Source: Flavobacteriales bacterium (lineage in GTDB: Bacteria; Bacteroidota; Bacteroidia; Flavobacteriales_D; Sanyastnellaceae). From it: a stretch of DNA of 64,000 nucleotides. Below the pieces are notes generated by a model that saw only the letters and a program-made list of their open reading frames with translations, did not search any database and was not told the DNA's origin. A program made the translations under genes and the position numbers. The first letter of the stretch is position 1; every line of letters starts with the position of its first letter. Where the stretch lies: contig JADKIZ010000009.1 in the NCBI GenBank assembly GCA_016722445.1, forward strand, positions 74,591-138,590. Reading direction: 5' to 3'. Of this stretch, positions 38,600 to 48,365 are shown piece by piece.

Positions 38600-40033
38600 C
38601 TATTTCTCGAAAATCGCCACCGACTCGATATGTGAAGTATGCGGAAACTGATCCACAAAACTGATCTTTTTCATGCCGTAACCAGCTGCATTCAATTCAA
38701 TGGTATCGCGTGCCTGTGTTGAAGGATTGCAAGAAACATAAACGATTCTCGGCGCATTCAATGTTATCACTTTTTTGAGTGTTTTTGGCGCAATACCTCC
38801 ACGTGGTGGATCAAGCACCAGGCAAGAAATTTTCCCGGCGTATTCCGGATACTCCGATAAAAACTTGCCCACGTCCGCAGCAAAAAATTCCAGATTCGAA
38901 ACACCATTTCGCTGCGCATTCAACCGTGCATCGGTGATGGCATCTTCCACAATGTCGACACCGACTACTTTGCGTTGACTTTTTTGAGCAAGCAACTGAG
39001 TGATGGTACCTGTACCACAGAATAAATCCATGATCACGCGACCATCATCGACATCATCCACTCCGGCATAACGTATGACTTTATCATAAAGCTTTTCAGC
39101 GCTTTTTGGATTCGTCTGGAAAAAACTCGTCATGCTGATTTCGAATTTCAGACCATTGATTTCTTCCGTGATTTTTGGTGCCCCAAAGAGTTGAATCGTT
39201 TTGCCGAGAAGTGGATCTATCCGATCACCTGTATTGGGATTGACAGTATGTATGATACCTGCAATTCTATCACCAAATAAAGATTTCAGATATTGAACAA
39301 ATGCCACACTGTTGAACGCATCAAGCTGCTGTTCTGAAGTGACCAAATTGATCAATAGCTGATTGGTGAGATAACTTTTTCTGACAACAAGATACCGAAA
39401 AAAACCATGGTGTTTTGGAGGATGCCAAGCAGTCAGTCCTGACTTTTCGCACCAGAGTCTTACTTCTTTGAGTTTTGTTTCGAATTCTTCATCAAACAAT
39501 CCCGAATCGCGATCCAGATTTTCGACGCACCACCATGTACCACGATGTTTGAACCCCAATCCGAAGTCATCATACTCTTTCTTTTCATCCAAATCAAAAC
39601 GAATGACCGAAAAAGCATATTCCATTTTGTTGCGGTAATGCCATGAAGCAGGTGAATGGATAAACTCATCGAAAATGTTTTCGATGTTTTCCACTTTACC
39701 TATTCTTTTAAAAAGATCGAAGGTGGTTCGCTTCTTATATGCCACTTGCATTTCAATCGGTAAAGAAGCATACGGTGCACCTGGAATGGGTTGAAAACCC
39801 GTTTGTACTTCGTCCGGTGAAGTTTCGAGGACTTCAATCAATTTACACTCAGCAAAACGCTTTTGCGCTTTTTCAACGCGCGCTTTTACCAACTGACCGG
39901 GAATGGCATTCTGAACAAAAACGGCAAAATCTCCGTGTTCTGTTTTGATTTTACCGATACCAACACCCCCGAATGCCATGTCGACAATGCGTATTTCAAT
40001 ATCCTGATTTTTCTTGAGGAATCTTTCGCTCAT
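38600..40033 (-). CDS. rlmD: 23S rRNA (uracil-5)-methyltransferase RlmD/TrmA family
   Basis: 477 residues from the ATG at 40033 (MSERFLKKNQD). Fifteen further in-frame codons upstream are not family-like. An N-terminal TRAM-type domain (DMAFGGVGIGKI) is followed by the methyltransferase domain: MDLFCGTGTITQLLA (SAM), DPPRGGIAP and the catalytic Cys in YVSCNPSTQARD. The family forms 5-methyluridine in 23S rRNA or tRNA; RlmD is the likeliest assignment, RlmCD-type enzymes are alternatives. The iron-sulphur Cys cluster of E. coli RlmD is not obvious. It diverges from the SLC13 gene, with a 110-nt shared upstream region. Confidence 0.87.
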   Translation of the reverse strand: MSERFLKKNQDIEIRIVDMAFGGVGIGKIKTEHGDFAVFVQNAIPGQLVKARVEKAQKRFAECKLIEVLETSPDEVQTGFQPIPGAPYASLPIEMQVAYKKRTTFDLFKRIGKVENIENIFDEFIHSPASWHYRNKMEYAFSVIRFDLDEKKEYDDFGLGFKHRGTWWCVENLDRDSGLFDEEFETKLKEVRLWCEKSGLTAWHPPKHHGFFRYLVVRKSYLTNQLLINLVTSEQQLDAFNSVAFVQYLKSLFGDRIAGIIHTVNPNTGDRIDPLLGKTIQLFGAPKITEEINGLKFEISMTSFFQTNPKSAEKLYDKVIRYAGVDDVDDGRVIMDLFCGTGTITQLLAQKSQRKVVGVDIVEDAITDARLNAQRNGVSNLEFFAADVGKFLSEYPEYAGKISCLVLDPPRGGIAPKTLKKVITLNAPRIVYVSCNPSTQARDTIELNAAGYGMKKISFVDQFPHTSHIESVAIFEK

Positions 40034-40144
40034 AGGTGGCGAAAATACTTCGAATCTCAGCGTGAATTCATATCTCACAATGCTCTACTCAAAACCAGAA
40101 TTCAAGAGTCGTATGGCAATGGATCATTCCATTACATTCGCCTT

Positions 40145-41569
40145 ATGACGCGCAGATTATTGCTCTTGTTTCTTGGTCCAACCTTGTTTGTTTTGTTTTG
40201 GACGATCAATCCGGCGGTTGACAGAACCACAGGCGAAAGTCACGGTGTGGTGTTATGGATGCTCACATGGTGGATTACAGAAATAGTTCCGATGGCAATA
40301 ACTTCTTTGTTGCCGATCATGCTGTTTCCAATGCTTGGTGTGCTCAGTCTGGAAAAAACATGTTTGTCGTACAGCAATCGTTTTGTGTTTTTGTTTTTGG
40401 GCGGATTCATCATAGCACTCGCCATGGAAAAATGGCAATTGCACCGCAGGCTTGCGTTGAACATTGTGAACAGAACCGGTACAAGTGCCAATCGCATCGT
40501 ATTCGGATTTTTTCTGGCTTCATTCCTCATCAGTATGTGGATCAGCAATACAGCAACAACGCTCATGATGTTGCCCATAGCCGGATCCGTCGTGGCCTTA
40601 TTGGTGAATGAAGAAAAAAGACTAGAACATCGCGGTACAAAAAACTTCGCGACATCATTGATGTTGTCTATCGCCTATGGAGCGAGCATCGGAGGCATTG
40701 CCACCATTGTTGGCTCACCACCCAACGCCAGTATGGCGGGTATACTGGACAAAACATTTCATTACGATGTCACCTTCATGGAGTGGATGAAGTTTGGATT
40801 ACCCTTTTCAATTGTCCTGCTCGTTTTAGCCTATTTCCTGATGGTAAAAGTGATTTTTCCAAACAAGCTTGGAAAATTCGAATTGGGACATGAAATCATA
40901 CAACAAGAGCTGAAGCAACTCGGTAAATGGAAAAAACCGGAGCGAATTGTATTTGTGGTATTCGCTCTGACGGCAATATTGTGGATCGTTCAAGGTCCTA
41001 TTGCCACGGCGCTCAAACCTTTCGGCATTGAATTCACGGATACGGCGATTGCCATCATCATGGCAAGTTTACTTTTTGTAATACCATCCGGAGAGCAAAA
41101 GCAAAAGACTGTATTGGAATGGAAGGACACAGAAAAATTGCCCTGGGGAGTTTTGCTCATGTTTGGAGGAGGAATGAGTTTGGCAGAAGCATTTAGCAAT
41201 TGTGGTCTTGTAGAAAGCATAACAGGAGCGATGAATAGTCTTGACAAGTCCAACCTATTTCTCTTCGTCTCCATGCTAAGCGCCATAGGATTGGTGATGA
41301 CAGCTTTGATGAGCAATATCGCCATGGTGAACATCTTTGTTCCGGTGGTGGGTGCATTAGCCGTTGGCGCAGGAATACCGCCGGTCATCTTCGCCATTCC
41401 AGTCACCATAGCCAGTAGTTGTGACTTTATGTTTCCGATGAGTACACCACCGAATGCCATTGCATACAGCAGCGGCTATATCCACAGCAAAGACATGCTG
41501 AAAGCAGGCATTGTGCTCAATATATTGTCGTTGTTGCTGCTGATGGGGTTGGTGTATTTTGTGGTGTGA
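40145..41569 (+). CDS. SLC13/DASS-family sodium:dicarboxylate (or sulphate) transporter
   Basis: About 474 residues and eleven or more membrane segments. The two repeated SNT-type motifs that hold sodium and substrate are clear: SNTATTLMMLPI followed by SPPNASMAGI, and SNIAMVNIFVPVVGALA followed by PMSTPPNAIAYSSG. It imports C4-dicarboxylates or related anions; which one is not determined. I chose the ATG at 40145, just before a basic N-terminus and helix 1. The open frame continues to 39863, but that part overlaps rlmD on the other strand. Confidence 0.88.
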   Translation: MTRRLLLLFLGPTLFVLFWTINPAVDRTTGESHGVVLWMLTWWITEIVPMAITSLLPIMLFPMLGVLSLEKTCLSYSNRFVFLFLGGFIIALAMEKWQLHRRLALNIVNRTGTSANRIVFGFFLASFLISMWISNTATTLMMLPIAGSVVALLVNEEKRLEHRGTKNFATSLMLSIAYGASIGGIATIVGSPPNASMAGILDKTFHYDVTFMEWMKFGLPFSIVLLVLAYFLMVKVIFPNKLGKFELGHEIIQQELKQLGKWKKPERIVFVVFALTAILWIVQGPIATALKPFGIEFTDTAIAIIMASLLFVIPSGEQKQKTVLEWKDTEKLPWGVLLMFGGGMSLAEAFSNCGLVESITGAMNSLDKSNLFLFVSMLSAIGLVMTALMSNIAMVNIFVPVVGALAVGAGIPPVIFAIPVTIASSCDFMFPMSTPPNAIAYSSGYIHSKDMLKAGIVLNILSLLLLMGLVYFVV

Positions 41570-41678
41570 GAAATCCGAAATCGTTGATTTCCAGAGGTCC
41601 GAAATGTTTTTTCTTCAAAGCCTTGTTGAACGCACAAGTTTCTGTACATTTGCCGCCTCAATTTTTTGAGACCTCTTA

Positions 41679-41767
41679 GGAGAGGTGGGTGAGTGGCTGA
41701 AACCAACAGTTTGCTAAACTGTCGTAGGGGGTAACTCTTACCGGGGGTTCGAATCCCCCCCTCTCCG
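41679..41767 (+). tRNA. tRNA-Ser(GCT)
   Basis: The acceptor GGAGAGG pairs with CCTCTCC. The anticodon stem-loop ACAGT-TTGCTAA-ACTGT has anticodon GCT. The long variable arm of a class II tRNA and the T loop GGTTCGAATCC are present. Length is 89 nt with discriminator G and no encoded CCA. Confidence 0.95.
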
Positions 41768-41856
41768 CAAAAGGATTAATGAATCCGGTTTTGAACGACG
41801 TGAAAGTTTTACGACCTTTGCCGTCCGAAAAAACAAAATTCTAATCCGGGATTTGT

Positions 41857-41873
41857 GTAGCCCGGTATCGCGT
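41857..41873 (+). repeat. Partial copy of the tRNA-Pro D-arm
   Basis: GTAGCCCGGTATCGCGT here is identical over 17 nt to 41970-41986 in tRNA-Pro, about 110 nt downstream. The surrounding bases do not form a complete tRNA. It may be a remnant of a duplicated or truncated tRNA gene. Confidence 0.55.
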
Positions 41874-41958
41874 TCCGGTTTGAAATTGGAATTGTCGGTA
41901 GGAAAAGATGAAAAAGGAAGAAGTGACTTAAAGTAGTCATGGATAATAAAAATATTTT

Positions 41959-42032
41959 CGGGGTGTAGCGTAGCCCGGTATCGCGTCTGCTTTGGGAGCA
42001 GAAGGTCGTAGGTTCGAATCCTGCCACCCCGA
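41959..42032 (+). tRNA. tRNA-Pro(TGG)
   Basis: The acceptor CGGGGTG pairs with CACCCCG. The anticodon stem-loop TCTGC-TTTGGGA-GCAGA has anticodon TGG. The T arm is AGGTTCGAATCCT. 74 nt, discriminator A. Confidence 0.95.
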
Positions 42033-42038
42033 CAACAC

Positions 42039-42073
42039 AAAAAAAGGATTCAAGTTAGCTTGAATCCTTTTTT
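42039..42073. terminator. Terminator after tRNA-Pro
   Basis: An 11-bp stem (AAGGATTCAAG / CTTGAATCCTT) with loop TTAG, an A run before and a T run after. It lies between tRNA-Pro and tRNA-Arg and can work on both strands. Confidence 0.85.
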
Positions 42074-42083
42074 ATATGTATTT

Positions 42084-42157
42084 GGTCCCGTAGCTCAGCT
42101 GGATAGAGCAACAGATTTCTAATCTGTGGGTCAGGGGTTCGAATCCCTTCGGGATCA
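42084..42157 (+). tRNA. tRNA-Arg(TCT)
   Basis: The acceptor GGTCCCG pairs with CGGGATC (one G-T). The anticodon stem-loop ACAGA-TTTCTAA-TCTGT has anticodon TCT. The T arm is GGGGTTCGAATCCCT. 74 nt, discriminator A. Confidence 0.95.
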
Positions 42158-42168
42158 CACCATGCATT

Positions 42169-42200
42169 GGCCGACTCTTTGGGGTCGGCCTTTTATTTTA
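42169..42200 (+). terminator. Terminator after tRNA-Arg
   Basis: A 7-bp GC-rich stem (GGCCGAC / GTCGGCC), 8-nt loop, then TTTTATTTTA. Confidence 0.85.
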
Positions 42201-42531
42201 CGTGAATTTCTCATACCTCATTATTAGAAAGCAAATTTCTAATCTCAAGCATAGGAGGTAGATCATGCTGCGGTAGATCACGACCAAATTGTCTTACCAT
42301 TCAACAATTCATTTTGGATGTGAAACAGCTTTGGTTCAAGCAAGAGAGCAACTTACAAGGATAAAAACGATACTCATTGTGCTTCCTGACCTATGATTTG
42401 AAGTCAATGCATCGAATTTTTTGTTTTAAGTTAAATCATTAGACACAGGAATTGGTTTGTTGAAAAACACTTTTAGATCATTCCGATCGTTTAATTCTCA
42501 TAACGACATTTGACCTCATACACATTTCCCC
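42201..42531. other. Non-coding interval upstream of ftsE
   Basis: 331 nt with no plausible gene. There is a weak hairpin (ATTAGAAA / TTTCTAAT, 42223-42243) and a short direct repeat GGTAGATCA near 42257 and 42271. It presumably holds the ftsE promoter, which I cannot locate. Confidence 0.5.
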
Positions 42532-43239
42532 ATGAGTACCAGTGAACCCATCATTCAGTTATTACATGCCGAGATCAGGCAAAAAGAAAATGTGATCCTC
42601 AAGGATGTCAATCTGGAGGTGCATGCGGGCGAGTTTGTATATCTGATCGGCAAAACCGGTAGTGGAAAATCCAGTCTGCTTAAAACGCTTTACGCCGAAC
42701 TTTCTCTGGCATCTGGTGAAGGTCATTGTTGTGGATATGACCTGTCGAAAATCAAACGCAAACAGATTCCTTATTTGCGTCGCAAACTGGGCATCGTTTT
42801 TCAGGATTTCGAATTACTCACAGATCGATCTGTGAACGACAATCTCGATTTTGTGCTGCGCGCCACAGGATGGACGGACAAAAAGGCCATGGAAAGCCGG
42901 ATGCAAAGTGTCCTGGACTTGGTTGGACTCGAAAACAAAGGCTTCAAAATGCCACATGAATTAAGTGGTGGTGAACAACAACGCGTGGTCATTGCACGTG
43001 CATTACTGAATACGCCTCAATTAATCCTAGCGGATGAACCAACTGGAAATCTTGATCCAAAGACAAGTCATGAAATCCTCAATTTATTGCTCGCGATAAG
43101 TCGTTCTGGAACAGCCGTGTTGATGGCGTCTCACGATTATCAGACCATGCAAAAATTCAATTCGCGAATTGTGATTTGCGATGATCATGGCGTACGTGAA
43201 ACCAGAGATATAGCACAGTTTGAAAGCATTCATGCCTGA
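42532..43239 (+). CDS. ftsE: Cell-division ABC ATPase FtsE
   Basis: 235 residues, a single ATP-binding-cassette domain. Walker A is GKTGSGKSSLLK, then a Q loop (VFQDFELL), signature LSGGEQQRVVIARAL, Walker B LILADEPTGNLD and H loop MASHDY. The pattern fits FtsE, which with FtsX couples ATP hydrolysis to cell-wall hydrolase activation at the septum; LolD-type ATPases are alternatives. ftsX is not adjacent here. The stop overlaps the start of the glycosyltransferase gene by one base (TGATG). Confidence 0.82.
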   Translation: MSTSEPIIQLLHAEIRQKENVILKDVNLEVHAGEFVYLIGKTGSGKSSLLKTLYAELSLASGEGHCCGYDLSKIKRKQIPYLRRKLGIVFQDFELLTDRSVNDNLDFVLRATGWTDKKAMESRMQSVLDLVGLENKGFKMPHELSGGEQQRVVIARALLNTPQLILADEPTGNLDPKTSHEILNLLLAISRSGTAVLMASHDYQTMQKFNSRIVICDDHGVRETRDIAQFESIHA

Positions 43240-43982
43240 TGACAGACCCGATTGTCAGTATTGTCATTCCCGTCTATAACGCAGCAAAAACAATCGAAGC
43301 TGCGCTCACCAGCGTGCTCACACAGACTTACCCTTCTCTCGAGATCATTGTCGTTGATGGATTATCTACAGATGATACTCAAAAAATCCTACAACAATAT
43401 TCTTCCAAGATTAATCATCTCATCAGTGAAAAGGATCACGGTGTCTACGACGCGATGAACAAAGGAATTGCCGTTGCCAAGGGTGAGTGGATTTATTTGA
43501 TGGGAGGTGATGATCAACTGGCAGCTAATGACGTCGTTGAAAAAATCATGGCATTGGTCGACCCGAATACAAAACTTCTCTTCGGCAAAGTGGAGAACGT
43601 GAATAGAGCACATCGTCTCGTTCCGGCAATTCATGTCAGCAAATTCGATGGCGACATCTGTTTGCGCAACACCCTTCACCAACAATCTGTATTCTACCAT
43701 AGATCACTGTTCCATCAACGCAAATTCAATCCCGAATATAAAATTCTCGCTGATTACGACTTTCACCTTACGCTTTTCGAAGATAAAATTGAAGGACATT
43801 TTGCGGATGTACTCATCGCGAAGTGTCAGGCCGGAGGACTTTCAAAAAACTTCACATGGGCGTTGTATGGTGAAGAAATCAGGATGAAGCGTACACATGT
43901 CAAAAGACAAGGTATGATGTTCAGATTGCTTTATATCCCAACTGTGATTGCCAAGTTTTTGAGAAAAAAAATATCAGGTTGA
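43239..43982 (+). CDS. Family 2 glycosyltransferase
   Basis: 247 residues, GT-A fold. The nucleotide-binding start is VSIVIPVYNAAKTIEAAL, then VVDGLSTDDTQ and the DxD-type metal site YLMGGDDQL. The catalytic region contains LHQQSVFYHR. It resembles glycosyltransferases of polysaccharide or colanic-acid-type synthesis. The sugar donor and acceptor are unknown. It is translationally coupled to ftsE and convergent with a GT4-type gene. Confidence 0.85.
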   Translation: MTDPIVSIVIPVYNAAKTIEAALTSVLTQTYPSLEIIVVDGLSTDDTQKILQQYSSKINHLISEKDHGVYDAMNKGIAVAKGEWIYLMGGDDQLAANDVVEKIMALVDPNTKLLFGKVENVNRAHRLVPAIHVSKFDGDICLRNTLHQQSVFYHRSLFHQRKFNPEYKILADYDFHLTLFEDKIEGHFADVLIAKCQAGGLSKNFTWALYGEEIRMKRTHVKRQGMMFRLLYIPTVIAKFLRKKISG

Positions 43983-43994
43983 AATCAATCGGAT

Positions 43995-45112
43995 CTATAA
44001 GTTCCCATAGATCACCTGAAGCACTTTCGCTTCATTCTCCCAATTCAATTCTTCTCTTGCTAAAAGACAATTCCTTTTCCACTTTGCATAATCCTCATGA
44101 TACAATGCGCGATGAATATCATCGGCGAGAATTTTAGGTTCGTAGGAAGATGCAATGACACCTACGCCATAATTCGCTACGATTCTCCGAAGTTCCGGTA
44201 GGTCGGAAACCAAAACAGGCGTGCCCGAATGTATATAGTCGAATAATTTATTCGGTAAAGACAAGGTGTAGTTGAGATGAAGTGGCTTATCCAATGAAAG
44301 CCCAAGATCTGCTGCCATGGTGAACTGACGCAATTCGCCAAAAGGCATTTTTCCCATGATGCGAACCTTGTCCACAAGATTCAATTCGACCACCATTTTT
44401 TTCAAAGTATCCATTGCGCGACCTGATCCGATGATCAACAATAAAACACCTTGCAAATACTGCATGGACTGAATCAACTCTTCACCTCCCCGATCCGGAT
44501 CGATGTATGCGCCTTGTAGAATAATGATTTTTTGATGCTCAGGCAAACCAAGATCATGTCTTGATTTTGGTTGAATCTCCGATTGCAATTTGGGAATGTT
44601 GCGCACCACTTTCACATTAACATGATAAAGATCTCTGTAGATCTGCGCAATGCTTTCATTGACGGTGTAAACATGTTTTAATTTCGGAAAATGAATCGCT
44701 CGATACCGAGCCATACGCGTTTCTGAAACATCCTTCCGGTGAGTCCTTCCGCTTCTGTAAAATATTCGTGGCTGTCATAAACCACATCGATATTTTTTAA
44801 TCTCGAAATCAAAAAAGCTGGAAGCAAAGTATCCAAATCGTTGGCGAGGATGACATCTGTTTTTTTAAATAGAAGAAAAAAGAACAAACGAATATTCAAT
44901 GCTGCGTAAAAAAATGCGCCCTTTTGAAACCAAAGATTAAATCGTTTGGTGGCATAAGGCCTTTCAAATGGCTGACTACCCCGCATCATTCTTCCGACCA
45001 ACAACACTTGATAATTCATCGACTTCAACGATTCGCACACCTTGGCTACACGCTGGTCAAATTGTAGGTCATTGCTGACCAGAACAGTGATATGTTTTTG
45101 ACCGAAGGGCAT
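43995..45112 (-). CDS. Family 4-type glycosyltransferase (GT-B fold), interrupted by a frameshift
   Basis: Two frames (44678-45112 and 43995-44714) form one protein of about 372 residues. The N-terminal domain has ITVLVSNDLQFDQRVAK and DVILANDLDTLLPA. The C-terminal donor-binding domain has LPEHQKIIILQGAYIDPDRGGEELI, IIGSGRAM and FDYIHSGTPVLVSDLPELRRI with the EX7E-like region. The frames join at four A on the plus strand (44688-44691). One extra base gives IERFIFPKLKHVYTVNESIA. Its start is 6 nt from the stop of the exonuclease-like gene downstream in coordinates. Sugar specificity unknown. Confidence 0.83.
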
Positions 45113-45118
45113 TTTCGC

Positions 45119-45949
45119 TTAAACCTGACGCAAACTTTCTTTGATTTCCTTTAGTACTTTTTTTGTGTACAGTGGAAAATCCGCATTCATCATCCATGAA
45201 AAATATCCGCTATCACGTTGCAGAACTTCTTCCACAGTCATGTTTTTGTATTTACCAAAATTGAACATCGGCTGATCCTTTTCATTGAAAACGATGTGAC
45301 CAGCAAAATCAGCTTTCTTTTTCCTTTCACTCAATTTGTGAATGGCCTCCATGTTATTCACCACTGGTTTATACAAATTTCCTTTGCCATCATCCACTTC
45401 CACATCCTTGTAGCGATCGAGCATTGCCTCAAAAACTTCCAAAGTGGCGAGAGCATCAGGCAAAGCTTCATGTGCATCATCGAGGCTTTTGTTACAATAA
45501 AATTTGTATGCAGCTTTCAAAGTCCTTTGTTCCATCAAGTGAAAAACCACCTGAACATCCACCAGGCTGCGACCTTCTACACTAAAGTCAATTCCAGCGC
45601 GAAGAAATTCTTCGGCGAGTAAGGGGATGTCAAAACGATTTGAATTGAAACCACCCAGATCACAATCAAAAAGAAATTTAAAAAGCTTCGGAGCCAATTC
45701 TTCGAAACGAGGCGCATTTTTTACATCATCATCATAGACACCGTGTACAAGCGATGCTTCCAATGGTATCGGCACGCCGGGATTCACCAGTACCCTGTTT
45801 TCTTTACCGGGTGTTGATGGCAATGTTGTCACTTGACCATCCGGTGAAATTTTCACGATCGCGATTTCCACGATTCTGTCCTTCCCAATGTCAGTTCCAG
45901 TCGTCTCCAGATCGAAGAAAGCGATGGGGCGTTTTAAGTTCAATTTCAT
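45119..45949 (-). CDS. DnaQ-like 3'-5' exonuclease with extra C-terminal domain
   Basis: 276 residues from the ATG at 45949. Residues 1-170 are a DEDDh exonuclease: FFDLETTGTDIGKDRIVEIA (Asp/Glu), GGFNSNRFDIPLL (Asp) and DDAHEALPDALATLEVFEAM (His, Asp). The C-terminus has FNFGKYKNMTVEEVLQRDSG YFSWMM, the small domain found after exonuclease X-type nucleases (DUF3820-like). It probably trims DNA ends in repair or proofreading. Upstream in-frame codons to 46033 have no homology-like features. Confidence 0.85.
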   Translation of the reverse strand: MKLNLKRPIAFFDLETTGTDIGKDRIVEIAIVKISPDGQVTTLPSTPGKENRVLVNPGVPIPLEASLVHGVYDDDVKNAPRFEELAPKLFKFLFDCDLGGFNSNRFDIPLLAEEFLRAGIDFSVEGRSLVDVQVVFHLMEQRTLKAAYKFYCNKSLDDAHEALPDALATLEVFEAMLDRYKDVEVDDGKGNLYKPVVNNMEAIHKLSERKKKADFAGHIVFNEKDQPMFNFGKYKNMTVEEVLQRDSGYFSWMMNADFPLYTKKVLKEIKESLRQV

Positions 45950-46008
45950 TTTTTTCGTTTCGTTAAAATAAATCAAAGAAAGGTTGCGTTCACCTATCAC
46001 AGAGTAGC

Positions 46009-46023
46009 GGTCCCTCAGGGACC
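46009..46023. repeat. Small palindrome
   Basis: GGTCCCTCAGGGACC, 7-bp arms around one base, directly before the terminator at 46035. It may extend that terminator or be an independent structure. Confidence 0.4.
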
Positions 46024-46034
46024 AGGGTAGCAAA

Positions 46035-46069
46035 AGAAACCCCCGGACGGGAGTGTCCGAGGGGTTTCT
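46035..46069 (-). terminator. Rho-independent terminator of the PorE-like gene
   Basis: Stem AGAAACCCC and CGGAC pair with GTCCG and GGGGTTTCT, with a one-base bulge and a loop of six, followed on the minus strand by TTTCTTTTG-type tail. It lies 33 nt past the stop of the gene at 46102. Confidence 0.75.
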
Positions 46070-46101
46070 CTTTTATGGTAGATTGTTTTAATACAAATGA
46101 T

Positions 46102-48287
46102 TTATCCCTGAACCCTTACCTTGATGTATTGGAATTGTTCATAGATGAGTCGATTCTTCTTCGCGTCATTGGCATAGTCTTTACCCTGCACCAACTTGGT
46201 AGGAGTGCCAAAGGTGTAGTCTTTTCCTTCCACTCTTTTGTATTTGGCCAATTCATCTCTGATCTGATCATGAGCGGTAGCATTTCTGTTATCCACCAAT
46301 TCCTCATTGGATTTGAATCGTGTTGAAGGCACCTTAGAAGCAGAAGCTTCAACAGTGATCACAGGTTTTTTACCCGATTTGATGATCGCATCTACGTCGC
46401 GGATGAAGAGCGCAAACTCAGGTTCTGTAACACCGAAGTTGTGGAAGTCATACACAAAATAACGGCTGTACTGAGCAAAACCCTTTTCAGGAATGAACTG
46501 ACGATTGATCGGGTCTTTCGAGTCGAATTTGAATTCTTTGACTTCGAGTGACTCACCAGGAGGTGTAACCTCGATGGCCGGTTCTTCAATCTTCGCAGGC
46601 TCTTCAACTTTTTCCGCTACAGGCTCCTGTTTAGGAGTTTCTTTCGGAGCAACAGGTGACATCGTTACGGGAACGAGGAATACCTCGCGTTCGATTTCCT
46701 GGAAGGCACTTTCACAAGGCACGTTGATATCATCATCCTTGATCATTTCCTTTCCTTTGTAATACTCGATGTGGTAAGAAGTACAAGGATTCAGAATGGC
46801 GAGATAACCACCATCGCGTTTACGAGGCGGTATTCTGACACTTCATTGTTTTTGTTATTGGTCACAAGGATTCGCAGATCATCTGGAAGCTCTTCACCTT
46901 CTGCAGAAATGATGAATCCTTTCAACACTGCCAATTGTGTTTCATTGGTGATGTCTGGCATATCAACCAGATAAATGTCTTTCATACCATAACCACCAGA
47001 TTGTGCAGAAGAATAGTAAGCACGGCGACCATCGGCCATCGGTACAAAGAAGACATCGTCGTCTACAGTGCAAAGCGGATAACCCATACTTACAGGTGCA
47101 CCCCATTCTCCATCTTCACCGAGTTTAGAATAGAAAATATCAAAGCCACCCATTGAGTTATGGCCTTTGGATGCGAAGTACAAGGTTTTACCATCAGCAG
47201 TAAGGAATGGAGCATCTTCATCGAAAATGGTATTCACTTGCGTACCGATGTTCAGAGAGCGGCTCCATTCGCCATTAGGAAGTTTCACGCATTTGTAAAT
47301 GTCGCGTTTGCCAATACCACCTTCGCGATCACTCACGAAGAAGAGTGTATTGCCATCAGCAGAAACAGTAGCGTGTGTTTCCCAAGCTTGTGTATTGATA
47401 TCAGAACCAAGAAGGCTAGGTTCACTCCAAGTTTCCCCGATGAGCGCACTTTCGAGCAATTGACCATCACCGAAATTATCACGATAAACAAAAAGGGTTT
47501 GACCATCCGGTGATACGCTGATTGTCGCATCGTGTTGGTCCGTATTGATACCCGTCAAAAATTCAGGGGCAGTCCAAACACCTTCTTCATTTTTGAATGA
47601 AACATAGATGTCTTCTTTAAACTCACCGGTGTCAAAGTCAACGAGGTTAGAGTTACTGGAGTCAGGACGCAAAGCGCGGGTTGTAAAGAACAAGGTACTT
47701 TCATCTAACGAAAGCACAGGGCTATATTCATTGTCGGTTTTATTGATGACAGGTCCAACATTCGTAATGAGATAATTTCTCGGATTAGCCATTTGAGTTT
47801 TTGCCTCAATGCACATATCTTTCTCATGTTGTGCATCTGCGTACATCAAGTGTTTTTTACCCAATGATTTTTGCAGCTTTTCATAACTTTCAATGGCGGC
47901 ATCAATCTGACCATTCAAAGCTTGCGCTCTGCCCAAATAGAACAGCGATTTCAGCGGTGCTTTCTTTTCACTTGGATCGTATTCATCGTAATTTTTGCTA
48001 TACTTCTTGGCAGAAGCTGCTTCCAGATACTGGAGTGCTTCTTTTTTAGAGTTAGCCGTTTGAAGATAGCAGTATCCGATTTTATAATTCACATTCATGT
48101 TATTCGGATCTTGCTCTAGAATTTCTTTCCAGGCATTGATACTCTGCGTCCACAGACGCTCTTCCATAAGTCTGTTTGCTTCAACGAATTTCGCACTGTA
48201 GTCGAATCGAGGAGGATTCACTACTGTAGCGTTCATGTTGAACAACAAACTGAGTAGGATCAAGAATGTTATTGAATAGCTCTTCAT
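46102..48287 (-). CDS. PorE-like TPR/PD40/OmpA-type protein, interrupted by a frameshift
   Basis: Two frames (46791-48287 and 46102-46746) give about 728 residues. There is a signal peptide (MKSYSITFLILLSLLFNMNA), then TPR repeats (residues 30-160). Five PD40 propeller blades follow (SVSPDGQTLFVYRD, SADGNTLFFVSDREGG, TADGKTLYFASKGHNS and others). Next are a carboxypeptidase-regulatory-like segment and a C-terminal OmpA-like domain with ITVEASASKVPST. This order matches PorE, which links the T9SS PorLMN complex to peptidoglycan. The break is near 46826-46833; one extra C (coding strand) would give YRPRKRDGGYLAIL. Known family, assigned by domain order; other OmpA/PD40 proteins are possible. 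Confidence 0.72.
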
Positions 48288-48365
48288 GTTGGTATAGTCA
48301 AATTGTCCGTGTTAAGCGTGCCCGAATATAATAAGATCGGGCATTGCCTCCGTTTTATGGTTAGC

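Noticed and set aside
41738..42040. Minus-strand ORF across the tRNA-Ser end and tRNA-Pro
   Set aside because: It overlaps well-formed tRNA genes on the other strand and has no protein features.
42255..42273. AGGAGG followed by ATG and a 3-codon ORF
   Set aside because: The frame ends at once and there is no sign of a leader peptide.
42201..42531. Possible riboswitch before ftsE
   Set aside because: Only a weak AT-rich hairpin is present and no known aptamer pattern is visible.
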